A stretch of DNA of 64,000 nucleotides. It comes from Bacteroidales bacterium (lineage in GTDB: Bacteria > Bacteroidota > Bacteroidia > Bacteroidales > P3). Shown one piece after another: positions 62,774 through 64,000 of this stretch. The stretch's first letter is position 1, and each line of letters starts with the position of its first letter. Location of the stretch: the NCBI GenBank assembly GCA_016283175.1, contig JAEEMK010000108.1, positions 1 to 64,000 on the forward strand. Reading direction: 5' to 3'. Made by a program: the position numbers and the translations under genes. The notes beneath the pieces were generated by a model. That model had not been told where the DNA came from. It did no database searches and worked only from the letters and a program-made list of their open reading frames with translations.

Positions 62774-63670
62774 ATGAAAAGAAGTTATAAACTTTTTGCA
62801 GTCATTGCTCTCGGAGCAGCCATTCTGGCGTCGTGCGGCGATGGATTCAAGACAACCAAAAACGGTTTGAGGTACAAATTCCTTGAAATCAACAAGGATG
62901 CCCAACAGGTCAAGGAGAACGATGTCCTGGTCGGAACCTGCATTGTGAAACTAAACGACTCCATCCTTGGCCGTGTCGACACTCCCGACCGCATACTGAT
63001 GGCAAATGCGACAACATTCCCCGGCGACCTGCCCGAAGGACTTTTGATGATGCACATCGGTGACAAGGCTATTTTTGAAATCAACGCTGACTCGGTGGCC
63101 AAATACGGCGGTCGTTTCCCGGAATTCTACAAAGCTGGCACTGGTATGAAGCTCATATACGAAATCAACCTCACCGACATTGTTACCCGCGAGGAGATGG
63201 AGCAGGAACAGGCCAACTTTATGGAAAATATGCAGCAGGCACAAGCCGCTGAAAAAGAGGCTCTGGCCAAATACGTTGAAGACAACAACATCAAGGCCAC
63301 TCCCGACGACGAAGGTCTTTACATTATCGTCAACAAGAAAGGTAACGGCCAGAAGGTTGAAATAGGACGCCAGGTTGCCATCAACTACACCGGTCGTCTG
63401 CTCAACGGCAAAGTCTTTGACACCAGCCTTGAAAGCGTTGCCAAAGAGAATGACATTTACGACAGCCGCCGTCCTTACGAACCCCTCAGCTACCGTGTAG
63501 GCGAGCAGTCGCTCATCCGCGGCTGGGAAAAGGGCATCATCAACCAGCCTGCAGGCAGCAAGCTGACCCTCATCATACCCTCGTCGCTTGGTTACGGCCC
63601 TCAGGATCTTGGCATTATCCCTGCCAACAGCTCGCTGATTTTCGATCTCGAGATCGTTTCTGTGAAGTAA
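62774..63670 (+). CDS. FKBP-type peptidyl-prolyl isomerase lipoprotein
   Basis: lipobox AILASC; QVAINYTGRLLNGKVFDTS...IPSSLGYGPQDLGIIPANSSLIFDLEIV. Confidence 0.9.
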   Translation: MKRSYKLFAVIALGAAILASCGDGFKTTKNGLRYKFLEINKDAQQVKENDVLVGTCIVKLNDSILGRVDTPDRILMANATTFPGDLPEGLLMMHIGDKAIFEINADSVAKYGGRFPEFYKAGTGMKLIYEINLTDIVTREEMEQEQANFMENMQQAQAAEKEALAKYVEDNNIKATPDDEGLYIIVNKKGNGQKVEIGRQVAINYTGRLLNGKVFDTSLESVAKENDIYDSRRPYEPLSYRVGEQSLIRGWEKGIINQPAGSKLTLIIPSSLGYGPQDLGIIPANSSLIFDLEIVSVK

Positions 63671-63702
63671 AGTATAGTTTAACGGTAAAATGTTAAGTTA
63701 AT

Positions 63703-64000
63703 ATGCTAAACATCGTTTTATTCGGTGCTCCCGGTGCCGGCAAAGGTACCCAGTCCGATTTGCTTGTTGAAAAATACAACCTCAACCACATTTCGACTGG
63801 CGACCTTCTGCGCAAGGAAATAGCCGACCAAACCGAACTCGGCAAGCGTATAAAATGCATTATGGACTCCGGCAGCCTTGTCAGCGACGACATCGTTGTG
63901 GAAATGATCGACAACGCTATAGCAAAAGACACACAAGGCATTCTTTTCGATGGTTTTCCGCGCAATGTTGCACAGGCAGAAACCCTCGACAAACTACTGG
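63703..64000 (+). CDS. adk: adenylate kinase, 3' end outside window
   Basis: MLNIVLFGAPGAGKGTQSDLL, ISTGDLLRKEI, DGFPRN. Confidence 0.97.
   Translation, partial: MLNIVLFGAPGAGKGTQSDLLVEKYNLNHISTGDLLRKEIADQTELGKRIKCIMDSGSLVSDDIVVEMIDNAIAKDTQGILFDGFPRNVAQAETLDKLL

Overview
Chromosomal window from a Bacteroidales-like bacterium that encodes a type IX secretion system (T9SS). Evidence for the lineage: TAnnTTTG -7 boxes, a PorW/SprE-like lipoprotein, T9SS sorting domains, DUF1573/DUF3276/DUF4199/DUF5683 proteins. Most of the window is housekeeping: leuS, nusB, yajC, coaE, NfnA/NfnB-like fusion, lepB, topA, purC, rsmD, AmgK-RapZ fusion, bactofilin, ychF, der, parAB, dnaB, coaD, recG, nrnA-like, adk. 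Two things stand out. (1) A family of five ~99-107 bp near-perfect palindromes (about 4.96, 17.46, 32.70, 43.98 and 54.65 kb). Each arm is built from 11-bp TATATGTACAG units around a CGCTT-NNN-AAGCG centre. All copies are intergenic, spaced 11-15 kb apart, and share a partly conserved one-sided flank. All six frames through the unit are open, so the copies generate spurious ORFs. (2) An accessory block at 33.4-40.3 kb: a translationally coupled ECF-sigma / membrane protein / membrane protein / 29-aa lipopeptide cassette (the last missed by the ORF track), followed by a BspA-like LRR protein and a lipoprotein + C10 protease pair. The BspA and lipoprotein/protease units share a conserved upstream block and leader hairpin and lack the usual TAnnTTTG box. 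The same block holds truncated T9SS/tail-fibre-like remnants and a nested-inverted-repeat element. No tRNA, rRNA or CRISPR was seen. All family calls are from sequence reading only; no searches were run.
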